From Paraburkholderia sp. BCC1884 (lineage in GTDB: Bacteria; Pseudomonadota; Gammaproteobacteria; Burkholderiales; Burkholderiaceae): DNA of 64,000 nucleotides. How positions within the stretch are numbered: position 1 is the stretch's first letter; every line of letters begins with the position of its first letter. The notes under the pieces are model-generated. The model saw only the letters and a list, made by a program, of their open reading frames with translations, did no database searches and had not been told where the DNA came from. This document shows positions 10,178 through 18,692 of this stretch, piece after piece. Made by a program: the position numbers and the translations under genes. The DNA lies in contig NZ_CAAJGL010000064.1 of the NCBI RefSeq assembly GCF_900996225.1, forward strand, positions 59,528 to 123,527, in the 5' to 3' direction.

Positions 10178-10671
10178 GAACTGACACTCCCTTCGATGAA
10201 TGACTGAAAATCGGCCGGTTGAAAGACCTTGACGACGGCTTCGGCACACCGCACGTCGCCATGATGGATCGTGCATTCGTAGGCGCCGTGGCCTTCTTCG
10301 CTACGCAGCAATTCGACGACCTGCACGATCAGTTGCGCACCGGCAGCAAATGCGGGTTGCAACGCTTTATAGCTGCGTGAGCCGAGCAAGACGCCGGGAC
10401 GCGCCCGTCCGCCGCCGCGCATCGCCAGCAAGGCGACGTGGGCCGCAATCGCCTGCGCCATCAGTTCGATGCCGATCCATGCGGGCATCGCGCCGTCGGC
10501 GTCGGCGTACCAGGCGCCGGCCTGCACCGAGGCGCAAGCAGTTAGCGTTTCTTCGTCGAAAGCGTTCACGGCGTCGATCAGCAGCATGCTGCCGCGATGC
10601 GGGATGATCGCTTCGATCGGTTGCCGGAGCAGGTGCTCGTGAGTGAGCGTCGGGTTCATGGCGCGCGTCAT
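10174..10671 (-). CDS. 3-hydroxyacyl-ACP dehydratase (hotdog fold) of the aryl-polyene cluster
   Basis: A 165-aa hotdog protein. Motifs IIPHRGSMLLID (His) and PAWIGIELMAQAIAAH (Glu) match the FabA/FabZ-like ApeP family, which removes water from the 3-hydroxyacyl-ACP to leave the conjugated double bond. Two starts are possible. ATG at 10671 overlaps the previous ketosynthase stop (ATGA) as elsewhere in this operon; ATG at 10659 would give MNPTLTHEHLL. I prefer 10671. Confidence 0.87.
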   Translation of the reverse strand: MTRAMNPTLTHEHLLRQPIEAIIPHRGSMLLIDAVNAFDEETLTACASVQAGAWYADADGAMPAWIGIELMAQAIAAHVALLAMRGGGRARPGVLLGSRSYKALQPAFAAGAQLIVQVVELLRSEEGHGAYECTIHHGDVRCAEAVVKVFQPADFQSFIEGSVSS

Positions 10672-11852
10672 CGTGCGAGGATCAGGCTGACATTGCTGCC
10701 GCCAAAAGCGAACGAGTTGCTCATCACGTACTGTGCCGTGCCGCCGCGCGGCAAGCATCGCTCGGTCTCGACGAGGTCCAGCACGGGCAGCGCGGGGTCG
10801 GGCTCACCGTCCCATAGATGACGCGGCAGCGGCACGCCCTCGCGCGCGAGCGTCAGCCACGCAAAGCCGAGTTCGGTCGCGCCCGCTGCGCCGAGTTGGT
10901 GACCCGTCAACGGCTTGGTGCCGCTCGTCGCCACGCGCCCGGGAAACACGCGCGCCATCAGCGTCGCTTCCATTTCGTCGTTCTTGCGCGTCGCCGTGGC
11001 GTGCAGATTGACATAGCCGATCGCCGAGGCCGCGATGTCCGCGTCGGCGAGCGCCTGGCGTAGCGCCAGCTCGCCGCCCACGCCGCGCGGATCCGGCGAG
11101 GAAATGTGATGCGCGTCGCTCGATTCACCCACACCCGCGAGACGCACCGCCGCTTCATCGCGGCTCATCAGGAACACGGCCGCGCCTTCGCCGACATTGA
11201 TGCCGCAACGGTTGCGGCTCATCGGATTGCTGCGCACGCCGCTGGTCGATTCGAGCGACGCGAAACCCTGCACGGTCAGCTCGCACAAGGAGTCGACGCC
11301 GCCGACCACTACCGCATCGCACAGTTGCAACTGCAGCAGACGGCGCGCAGACGCGAAGGCCTTCGCGCTCGACGTGCAGGCCGTGGAAATCGTCAATGCG
11401 GGACCCTGCACGCCCAGTGCCGCGGCAGCGAACGGTGCGACCGTACCGATCTCCATCTGCCGGTAATTGAAGTTCGCCGGCAGATTGCCGGCCTGCGCCT
11501 GATAGACAAAGGCGGCTTCGGCCGCTTCGATGCCCGACGTGCTGGTGCCGAGCACGACGCCGATGCGATGCGAGCCATAACGCTCGCGCGCCGCCTCGAC
11601 GGCAGGTGCGATCTGCGCCAGGGCGGCAAGCAGCAGACGATTGTTGCGGCAGTCGTAACGTGCGAGATCGGCGGGCGGCGCCAGCTCCAGCGGCGCGAGC
11701 ACGCTGCCGAGAAACGCCTCGCCGATACCCGTATGCGCGTTGGCCATGCCGGGCGAACGCGCGGCGGCCAGGGCCGGCACGATACTGTCGAGGTCGCCGC
11801 CGAGCGCGTTGATCATGCCGAGCGCGTGCAAATAAACTGATGGCGCTTTCAA
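10668..11852 (-). CDS. Beta-ketoacyl-ACP synthase, first complete KS of the cluster (TTG start)
   Basis: A 394-aa ketosynthase with Cys in STACTSSAKAF, His in LHATATRKND and His in PLTGHQLGAAG. The proper N-terminus (KAPSVYLHALGMINALGG) begins at TTG, 11852. That TTG overlaps the TGA of the MMPL gene as TTGA, the same four-base coupling seen at other junctions. Upstream of it the frame is antisense-like shadow of the exporter. An internal ATG at the Met-Ile-Asn position would delete conserved residues. It probably belongs to the ApeR-type KS group. Confidence 0.86.
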   Translation of the reverse strand: MKAPSVYLHALGMINALGGDLDSIVPALAAARSPGMANAHTGIGEAFLGSVLAPLELAPPADLARYDCRNNRLLLAALAQIAPAVEAARERYGSHRIGVVLGTSTSGIEAAEAAFVYQAQAGNLPANFNYRQMEIGTVAPFAAAALGVQGPALTISTACTSSAKAFASARRLLQLQLCDAVVVGGVDSLCELTVQGFASLESTSGVRSNPMSRNRCGINVGEGAAVFLMSRDEAAVRLAGVGESSDAHHISSPDPRGVGGELALRQALADADIAASAIGYVNLHATATRKNDEMEATLMARVFPGRVATSGTKPLTGHQLGAAGATELGFAWLTLAREGVPLPRHLWDGEPDPALPVLDLVETERCLPRGGTAQYVMSNSFAFGGSNVSLILAR

Positions 11853-14281
11853 GCGGCCCTCCTTGATTCCGATGGCATACCGATCGGCGCGAGCAGCACC
11901 GACACCAGGATGCCGAGCGCGAGCGTGGCGCCGAAGCTCTGCAACGCGGGCATCGCGCTCATGCCGAGCATGCCGAACGACAACAACGTGGTGGCCGCCG
12001 ACAGCAGCACGCCCGTCCACACCGCGCCGAGGTCCGCGTCCGCGCGCAGGCAGCCTTCGCGCAGGAACACGGCATAGTTTGCGCCCACGCCGAGCACCAG
12101 CATCAGCGCAAGCCAGTTGAAGAGATCGAGCGGCATACGCGCGTAGCCGAACACCGCGAGCGACACGCCCACGGCGAGCAGCACCGGCAACGTCACGGCG
12201 ATGCCGCCGCGCACGCGGTAGCGCAGCATCAACAGCGCGCAAACCAGGGCGAGTGCGCCGCCGAGCCACCAGCCGCTGTCCACGCGATACTCGCCGAACA
12301 GCTTCGACACGCTCGCCGCTTTGTCGACGAAGACGACGCCGGGCAATGCCTTCGCGATGGCCATCAGCGCGGGTTCGTTCTGCGGCGTCACGCCTTGGGG
12401 AATCACGACCGACGCATAGGCTTGGGTGGCCGCATCGACTTCGCCCAGCCAGAGATGCCTGTAGGGCTGCGACCATGGCGCAGCGAGCCACGTGTCGACG
12501 GTGAGCGGCGCGTGCGGCCTCGCGTAAGCGGCGAGCCAGGCGTCGGCGACCTGGTCCTTGAAGCCGGCTTGCAGAAGCGTGGCGCGTAGTGCGGCCGGGT
12601 CGTCGAATACGTGCTGCGCGAGCAGCGCGCGGTCGGCGTTCTGCTGCCGCGCGGACGGCACGAATTGCACGATCGACTGATAGTTGCCCACCTTGTTCGC
12701 GGTGCCGTTCAACGCGTCCAGTTTTGCGTCCAGGGCTTCGGCGCGTTGCAGCACGGCCTCTTGCGTGTCGCCGCGCACGACGAAAAACTGTGCGCTGTTA
12801 TCGACACCCACCGCATCGCGTACCTTGTCTTCCTGCGCGACGAGCACCGGATCGCGCTGGATCAGCAGGTGAATATCGTCGTCGCTGGACAGACGCAGCC
12901 AGCCCGGAATCGCCACGACCAGCAGCAGGGCCGCGACGAACCACGCACGCTTTCCACCGATCACGCGATGCCAGGCGCTCAGCAGGCGCGCGGCTCCGGC
13001 GAATACGCGCTGCGGGCTGCGCGTCGGCGCGCGGGTGAGCAAGGCAGGCAACAGCCACAGTACCGAGGCGAAGGCCGTGGCGATACCCACCATCGCAAAA
13101 CACGCGATCTGTTTGAGCGCGGGAAAAGGCACCCACGTGAGGATCGCATAGCCGAGCAGACTCGTCGCCAATGCGACACTCAATGCCGGACGCACCGCTC
13201 GCGCGCCGCGTCGCGCGTCCCAATCTTGCTGTGCGCCGAGATAGATCACGAAGTACTGGATCGAATAGTCGACTGCTTCGCCGATCAGACTGGCGCCGAA
13301 CACCAGGGTCAGCAAATGCAGTTGGCCGAACACGAGCAGCGTCGCCGCCAGCGCGCAAACGATGCCGAGTGCGGTCGACACGAAGCCGAGCAGCAGCAGA
13401 CGCGGCGAGCGGAACACCCACATCATCAGCAGCGCGATACCGCACAGCGAGGCCACGCCGATCAGATGCACCTCGTGTTCCGATGCACTGCGAGCGGACT
13501 GCGCGTAAAACACGGCGCCGGTTCGCGCGACGGCAACATCCGGGAAGGCCTGCTTCAACGCCCTCTCGCCCTGGGCAAGTGCCGCGAGTACGGCGCGCTG
13601 CGTTTTTGTTTCGTAGGCGGAGCCCGGCAACGTCGCGACGATCAGCACGCTGGTGAGGCCGCCGTGATGCGAGACCAGCAGGTTGTCCTCGAGTTCGAGG
13701 TTCGACGTGGCGAGCGGCAGATTGCCGAGCCAGTGTTCGAGCCAGCCGAAGGGGTCGTCGGTGAGGGACGTAGTCAGGCCACCGCGCAAGGGACTGTAGA
13801 GGCGCTGGGCGAGCGCGTCATGCAGTGTGGTGTCTTTTCCGCCGTTCGGTCCGGCGCCTGTACTGACGCTCGCGAGCGCCGTGCGATCGGCCGGCGTCAA
13901 CAAGCCGAAGCGATACGGCATGTACAACGTGGCGATTTGCGACAGATCGAACGGCGGCAACTCGGCCGTCACCGAACCGAACGCCCCGCTCTTCTGCAGC
14001 GACGCGCCCAGTTGCTTCGCCGCCGCTTTCGCGCGCGCATCGTCGCGGCCGGTGACGAGAAAAACGGTACGGTCCCCAAGCGCGCTCGCCAGTGTATCGA
14101 CCGCTTTTTCGGCGACCGGGTCGGCTTCGGTGGCGGGCAGCAACGCCAGCAGATTGGTCTGCAACGGCGACGGTCCCGCGAATCGCCAGCCGCAATACAG
14201 CGCCGTGACGAGCGCGAGCAACAGCCACGCGGCACGCATGCCCCACGCCCGTTTCGCGGATGGCTGCTGCGACATGTCCAT
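11849..14281 (-). CDS. MMPL/RND-family exporter of the aryl-polyene cluster
   Basis: An 810-aa inner-membrane protein with the RND/MMPL layout. It has an N-terminal transmembrane helix (WLLLALVTALYCGW), a periplasmic loop of about 200 residues, a helix bundle around residues 265-430, a second large periplasmic loop and a final helix bundle. The segment GEAVDYSIQYFV resembles the proton-relay helix region of RND proteins. It most likely moves the aryl-polyene lipid across the envelope together with the adjacent LolA-like protein. The gene overlaps the LolA stop by one base and the next ketosynthase by four. Confidence 0.88.
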   Translation of the reverse strand: MDMSQQPSAKRAWGMRAAWLLLALVTALYCGWRFAGPSPLQTNLLALLPATEADPVAEKAVDTLASALGDRTVFLVTGRDDARAKAAAKQLGASLQKSGAFGSVTAELPPFDLSQIATLYMPYRFGLLTPADRTALASVSTGAGPNGGKDTTLHDALAQRLYSPLRGGLTTSLTDDPFGWLEHWLGNLPLATSNLELEDNLLVSHHGGLTSVLIVATLPGSAYETKTQRAVLAALAQGERALKQAFPDVAVARTGAVFYAQSARSASEHEVHLIGVASLCGIALLMMWVFRSPRLLLLGFVSTALGIVCALAATLLVFGQLHLLTLVFGASLIGEAVDYSIQYFVIYLGAQQDWDARRGARAVRPALSVALATSLLGYAILTWVPFPALKQIACFAMVGIATAFASVLWLLPALLTRAPTRSPQRVFAGAARLLSAWHRVIGGKRAWFVAALLLVVAIPGWLRLSSDDDIHLLIQRDPVLVAQEDKVRDAVGVDNSAQFFVVRGDTQEAVLQRAEALDAKLDALNGTANKVGNYQSIVQFVPSARQQNADRALLAQHVFDDPAALRATLLQAGFKDQVADAWLAAYARPHAPLTVDTWLAAPWSQPYRHLWLGEVDAATQAYASVVIPQGVTPQNEPALMAIAKALPGVVFVDKAASVSKLFGEYRVDSGWWLGGALALVCALLMLRYRVRGGIAVTLPVLLAVGVSLAVFGYARMPLDLFNWLALMLVLGVGANYAVFLREGCLRADADLGAVWTGVLLSAATTLLSFGMLGMSAMPALQSFGATLALGILVSVLLAPIGMPSESRRAA

Positions 14282-14958
14282 CAGTGCGCCCCGAACAGGC
14301 CGAGTTCAGCCGCCGTCGGTTCGTCGACCGTCACGCTCTTTGCAAAGTCGAGACGCGTGAGGTCGCCGTTCGCGAGCGTGATATGCAAACTTTGCAGAAA
14401 GTCGCCGCCGTTCATCGCCAGAGCTTTGATCGATTGCGCGATCTGCGGCTGGTTCGGCGTGAGCTGCATACGCCATTGAGCGGCACTGCCTTCGGCTTGC
14501 ACGTCGAATTGCGAGTACAGCGAGGAAAGATCGCCGCCGAGCATCGCGCGCATCATCTTCGACACTTCAGCGACGCCACGCGCACCTCGTGCGCTATGGC
14601 TCGTCACGCGCTGCCCGGTGGCGTCGAGTTCCGTGACGCCGGCATCGGTGATGACATAGGTGGCTTTGTACGGTGTGTCGATCTGCCAGATCACGCCGCG
14701 TTCGCGGAAGAACAGCAGCGAGCCCGTGCTCACGAGCGGCTGCTTCATCGCGGCGAGCGTCTGCGTCTGCGTGAATTGCGCGCGGACGCCTTTGGCCTGG
14801 GCAAGGTGCGCGGCGATCTGCGAGACTAAAGCGGGGTTGCCGGCGCTTGCCGTTGAATGCGTCGGTTGTGCCGGCGGGGCCGCTCGTGCAGCAGAAGCCG
14901 CGAACGCTGCCAGCAAGAGCGCGCCCAGTACTTTGACCATCGCCGCACGCCGTCTCAT
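14281..14958 (-). CDS. LolA-like outer-membrane lipoprotein carrier protein of the aryl-polyene cluster
   Basis: A 225-aa exported protein of the LolA fold. A twin-arginine-rich start and hydrophobic core (VKVLGALLLAAFAASAARAAP) give a signal peptide cut near ARA-AP. The segments ARAQFTQTQTL and SLLFFRERGVIWQID are typical of LolA relatives. It probably chaperones the lipid product through the periplasm for the MMPL exporter. The start at 14958 overlaps the thioesterase stop (ATGA); a second ATG lies at 14967. Confidence 0.88.
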   Translation of the reverse strand: MRRRAAMVKVLGALLLAAFAASAARAAPPAQPTHSTASAGNPALVSQIAAHLAQAKGVRAQFTQTQTLAAMKQPLVSTGSLLFFRERGVIWQIDTPYKATYVITDAGVTELDATGQRVTSHSARGARGVAEVSKMMRAMLGGDLSSLYSQFDVQAEGSAAQWRMQLTPNQPQIAQSIKALAMNGGDFLQSLHITLANGDLTRLDFAKSVTVDEPTAAELGLFGAH

Positions 14959-15386
14959 CGTCCCCATACGCGCTCCAGCTTTTCGAACACCACCGGCGGG
15001 GACACGAATTGCAGTTCCTGAGTGACGGCATCCACCGCGACCTGGATCGTATAGCCCTTGGTCAGTCGCGTGCCGGACGCACAATCGACGATTTCATAGC
15101 CTATTTTCAGGCGGTTTTCGTGTTCGAGCAGTTGCGTGCGCACTTCGATCTGCTGACCGTAAGTTGCCGGACGCACATACTTCAGATGCGCCTCGACGAT
15201 CGGCCACAGATAGCCCGACGCCTGCATCTCGCGGTAGTCGTAATCGAAGACGCGCAGCAGGGCCGCGCGGCCGATCTCGAAGTACTTCAGATAGTGGCCG
15301 TGCCAGCACACGTTCATCGCGTCGACGTCGTGAAACGGCACTTCGACCGTCGCGCTCGCGCTCAGTACCTTGCGGGGTTCCGTCAT
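14955..15386 (-). CDS. Acyl-CoA/acyl-ACP thioesterase (4-hydroxybenzoyl-CoA thioesterase family)
   Basis: A 143-aa hotdog thioesterase. The family motif FHDVDAMNVCWHGHYLKYFE holds the catalytic Asp and the helix start. It matches the ApeK-type thioesterase found in aryl-polyene clusters, which could release the finished chain or clear blocked carrier protein. ATG at 15386 overlaps the ammonia-lyase stop by four bases. Confidence 0.9.
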   Translation of the reverse strand: MTEPRKVLSASATVEVPFHDVDAMNVCWHGHYLKYFEIGRAALLRVFDYDYREMQASGYLWPIVEAHLKYVRPATYGQQIEVRTQLLEHENRLKIGYEIVDCASGTRLTKGYTIQVAVDAVTQELQFVSPPVVFEKLERVWGR

Positions 15387-16996
15387 GGGTTCGATCCTCC
15401 GCGATAGTCGTGCAGCAGATCGCACGCGGCAATGCGCGCGTTCAACGCGCGCAGGTCGCTCTCCAGCGCGCGGTCTTCGTCGACGAACGGCGATTGCGCG
15501 CTCACGCTTTCCACGAACTTTTGCAACGGCGCGGGCACCGGCGTCGCGCTGTCGATCTTCAGACGCAAACGCGCGGCCTGCACCGTCGCGAGCGTGTGCG
15601 CGGCCGCGACCTGCTCGGTCAATTCCAGCACGCGCAAGCAGTCGCGCGCGGCGATCGTGCCCATGCTGACCTTGTCCTGATTGTGCGCTTCGGTCGAGCG
15701 CGAAAAGACGCTCGCGGGCATCGTGTTCTTCAACGCTTCGGCAGTCCAGGCAGACGACGAAATCTGCACGGCCTTGAAGCCGTGATTGATTGCGGCACGC
15801 GCGGGCGCCGCGCCCGACAGATTGCGCGGCAGGCCATTGTTGAAATTCACGTCGACCAGCAAGGCAAGTTGACGATCCATCAGATCGGCGAGATTGGCAA
15901 CCGCGACTTTCAGCGAATCCATCGCGAACGCAATATGCCCGCCGTAAAAATTGCCGCCGTGCAGCACGCGTTCGTTGTCGGGATCGATCAGCGGGTTGTC
16001 GTTCGCGCTGTTCAGTTCGTTCTCGATGTCGCGACGCACCCACGTCAGCGCGTCGCGCGCCACGCCGATCACGTGCGGCGCGCAGCGAATCGAATAGCGG
16101 TCCTGCAGACGATGGCCGGGCGTATCGTCGCGTCCGCTCAGATCGTCGCGAATCCACGCGGCGGCTTCGGCCTGGCCCGCGTGCGGTTTCACTTCGAAGA
16201 GCGTGGCGTCGAAGTGCGCAGCGCGGCCGTCGAGCGCAACCGTGCACAGCGCCGTGAGGCGTGCACACAGGCGCGTCAGATGATCGGCGCGGGCGAAGGC
16301 GAGACACGCGAGGCCCGTCATGACCGCGGTGCCGTTCATCAGTGCGAGGCCTTCTTTCGGCGCGAGCGTGAGCGGTGCCTGGCCGAGTTCGGCCCACACG
16401 TCACGCACATCGCGCGACTGTCCTTCGAACATCACTTCGCGCTCGCCGGCGAGCGCGGCGGCCACGTACGACAGCGGCGTGAGATCGCCACTGGCGCCGA
16501 CCGAGCCTTCCGAGGGAATGCGCGGCAGCACGCGATGGTTGATGAGATCGGCAAGGCGTTCGAGCAACACGGGACGCACGCCGGAAAAACCATACGCCAG
16601 TGAATTGAGGCGCGCGGCGATCACCGCGAGCGTCTGTGCGTCGTCGAGATACTGGCCCATGCCGCAGCCGTGATAACGCGTGAGTTGCAGCGGCAAGGCC
16701 TCGACCAGTTCCATCGGCACGTCGACCACGCAGGCGTCGCCGTAACCGGTGTTGACGCCGTACACAGTGGCGCCCGCCGCCAGATGCCGGCGCAGAAAAT
16801 CCGCGCCGCGTTGAATCCGCACACGCCACGCCGGATCGGCGCTCAGGGAAACCGGCGCACGATGCCGTGCAATCGCGACGACCTCTTCGATCGTCAGCTT
16901 GCGGCCGCCGATCGTAACGGGCGTCGCTTCGTCCGCATTCGCTCCTGCGCTCACCGCGGCATGCAGCGGCACGTCGATCAAATCATGTTCGGCCAT
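15383..16996 (-). CDS. HAL/PAL/TAL-family aromatic amino acid ammonia-lyase
   Basis: A 537-aa MIO-dependent lyase. The Ala-Ser-Gly triad that forms the MIO cofactor is at residues 168-170 (SVGASGDLTPL), and the catalytic tyrosine loop is YGVNTGYG (Tyr79). At the substrate-selectivity site, aligned with Ser-His of histidine lyases and His-Leu of bacterial tyrosine lyases, it has Tyr108-His109 in TRYHGCGMG. Substrate is therefore uncertain; in this locus it most plausibly makes an aryl-acrylate starter (coumarate or cinnamate) for the adjacent ligase. ATG at 16996 overlaps the glycosyltransferase-acyltransferase gene by 14 nt. Confidence 0.9.
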   Translation of the reverse strand: MAEHDLIDVPLHAAVSAGANADEATPVTIGGRKLTIEEVVAIARHRAPVSLSADPAWRVRIQRGADFLRRHLAAGATVYGVNTGYGDACVVDVPMELVEALPLQLTRYHGCGMGQYLDDAQTLAVIAARLNSLAYGFSGVRPVLLERLADLINHRVLPRIPSEGSVGASGDLTPLSYVAAALAGEREVMFEGQSRDVRDVWAELGQAPLTLAPKEGLALMNGTAVMTGLACLAFARADHLTRLCARLTALCTVALDGRAAHFDATLFEVKPHAGQAEAAAWIRDDLSGRDDTPGHRLQDRYSIRCAPHVIGVARDALTWVRRDIENELNSANDNPLIDPDNERVLHGGNFYGGHIAFAMDSLKVAVANLADLMDRQLALLVDVNFNNGLPRNLSGAAPARAAINHGFKAVQISSSAWTAEALKNTMPASVFSRSTEAHNQDKVSMGTIAARDCLRVLELTEQVAAAHTLATVQAARLRLKIDSATPVPAPLQKFVESVSAQSPFVDEDRALESDLRALNARIAACDLLHDYRGGSNP

Positions 16997-18692
16997 TCGC
17001 GCCTCGTTTGGGGCTGGCCCAGAAATCGAAGAAGTTGAACCATTGATAAGGTGCCTTGCGGCAATAGTGTTCGAGACGCGCGGCATAACGCTGCGCCCAC
17101 GCCGCGAGATGCTGCGCGCGTTCGCGGCGCGGCAACTCGATGCGCTCGGCAAAGGGCTCGAAATATAGACGATAGCCGTCCTGCTCTTTCAGACAGAAGA
17201 ACAGATAGACCGGGCAGCCGAGCGCATGCGCGAGCACATACGGACCCTGCGCGAACGGTGCGGTCGAGCCGAGAAATTGCGCTTCCGTGGTGCGGCCCGC
17301 TTCGCGAGCAGGGACGCGATCGCCGACGATCACGAGCAACTCGCCCGCATCGACGCGCTCCTGCATCATCATCGCAGTCTCGGGTCCGAAGTCGCGCACT
17401 TCGAGCAAATGCCGCGCGAATTCGCTATTCGCCGACGCCAGCACGCTATTGAAACGGCGCGCGTGTTCCGTGTAGACGACCGCCGTGACTTTCGCATAAG
17501 CGCCCTGTGCGGCGAGCGCGCGGGTCATTTCCAGATTGCCGAGATGCGCACCGATCACGAGCGCGCCCTTGCCGCTCGCCGCCAGCGCCTGGAACGCGGA
17601 CGGGTCTTCGAATTTGACGTCGGCGTTGTTCACACGCCCGGACCACGCGGCAAGTTTGTCGAAGCCCGACTGCGCGAACGCCAGCATGTGCCGATAGGCA
17701 GACAGCCAGCCCGGACGCGGCGTGCCGCCGTTCGGCGCGGCTTCGCCGAGATGCCTGAAGTAATTGCTCGACGCTTCGCGCGCGGCGCGGCCCGTCAGCA
17801 GAAAATAGGCAACGACCGGATGCAGCCATAGCGCGGTAAAGCGACGGCCGAACAGCTTGCAACTGAGGGCGAGCAAGGACATGCCGAGATGACTGCCGCG
17901 CTCCGCGATCCGCCACCAGTCCTGCTCGTCGCCAAGCGCGTCGGCCCGGCGCGGCATCACCTTGTGTGCGAGCAGCAGCGGCAGACGCCCCAGCATGCCG
18001 AACACGAGACGCGTATGACTACGACTGATGCGCACGTTGTCCCACAGCACGTCGAAATGCGAAACGCCGTCGCTTGCGTAAGTCACGTGCGTCGGAATCG
18101 AGCGGAACGCCGCGCGCCGCCAATAGAGGCGCACGAGAATCTCGATGTCGAAATCCATGCGCGTCGGCAGTTGCACGCTGTCGATCAGGTCGCAGGCAAG
18201 TGCGAGCGGATAGAGCCGGAAGCCGCACATCGAGTCGCGGATCGTCAGCGAAAGGGTTTCGATCCACACCCACACGTGCGTCAGATAGCGGCCGTAGAGG
18301 CGCGCTTTCGGCACGCTCTCGTCATAGACCGGGCGGCCGAGAATCACCGCGCCCGGTTCGGCGCGCGCGGCTTCGATGAAACGCGGCACGTCGGTGGCGT
18401 CGTGCTGGCCGTCGGCGTCGATCTGCAAGGCGTGCGTGAAGTGCGCCGCGCGCGCAGCGCGCAGGCCCGCCATCACCGCCGCGCCTTTGCCGCCGTTGAC
18501 CGGCAGGCGCAGCAGCGTGAGTTGCCCGGCGTATTGCTGCGCAAGCGCAGCGAGCACGTGCTGGGTGGCTTCGTCGCTGCCGTCGTCGACGACGAAAATC
18601 GGCAGGTCGTGAACCGCCAGATTGGCGATGGTCGCGCCGATCGCATCCTTGTGGTTGTAGATCGGAATGACGATGCACGGGGCGAAGCTCAT
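16983..18692 (-). CDS. Bifunctional glycosyltransferase family 2 / LpxL-like acyltransferase
   Basis: A 569-aa fusion. Residues 1-240 form a GT2 domain: VIPIYNHKDAIG, FVVDDGSDE, and the metal-binding LQIDADGQHD. Residues about 290-569 are a lysophospholipid/lauroyl acyltransferase domain: GAHLGNLE as the HX4(D/E) site, then IVGDRVP and PVYLFFCL. The same fusion occurs in other aryl-polyene clusters, where it is thought to help attach the polyene to a lipid anchor. ATG at 18692 shares one base with the ligase stop. Confidence 0.89.
   Translation of the reverse strand: MSFAPCIVIPIYNHKDAIGATIANLAVHDLPIFVVDDGSDEATQHVLAALAQQYAGQLTLLRLPVNGGKGAAVMAGLRAARAAHFTHALQIDADGQHDATDVPRFIEAARAEPGAVILGRPVYDESVPKARLYGRYLTHVWVWIETLSLTIRDSMCGFRLYPLALACDLIDSVQLPTRMDFDIEILVRLYWRRAAFRSIPTHVTYASDGVSHFDVLWDNVRISRSHTRLVFGMLGRLPLLLAHKVMPRRADALGDEQDWWRIAERGSHLGMSLLALSCKLFGRRFTALWLHPVVAYFLLTGRAAREASSNYFRHLGEAAPNGGTPRPGWLSAYRHMLAFAQSGFDKLAAWSGRVNNADVKFEDPSAFQALAASGKGALVIGAHLGNLEMTRALAAQGAYAKVTAVVYTEHARRFNSVLASANSEFARHLLEVRDFGPETAMMMQERVDAGELLVIVGDRVPAREAGRTTEAQFLGSTAPFAQGPYVLAHALGCPVYLFFCLKEQDGYRLYFEPFAERIELPRRERAQHLAAWAQRYAARLEHYCRKAPYQWFNFFDFWASPKRGANGRT

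Noticed and set aside
12611..14479. 622-codon open frame on the plus strand
   Set aside because: Antisense to the MMPL exporter, with Arg/Gln-rich shadow composition.
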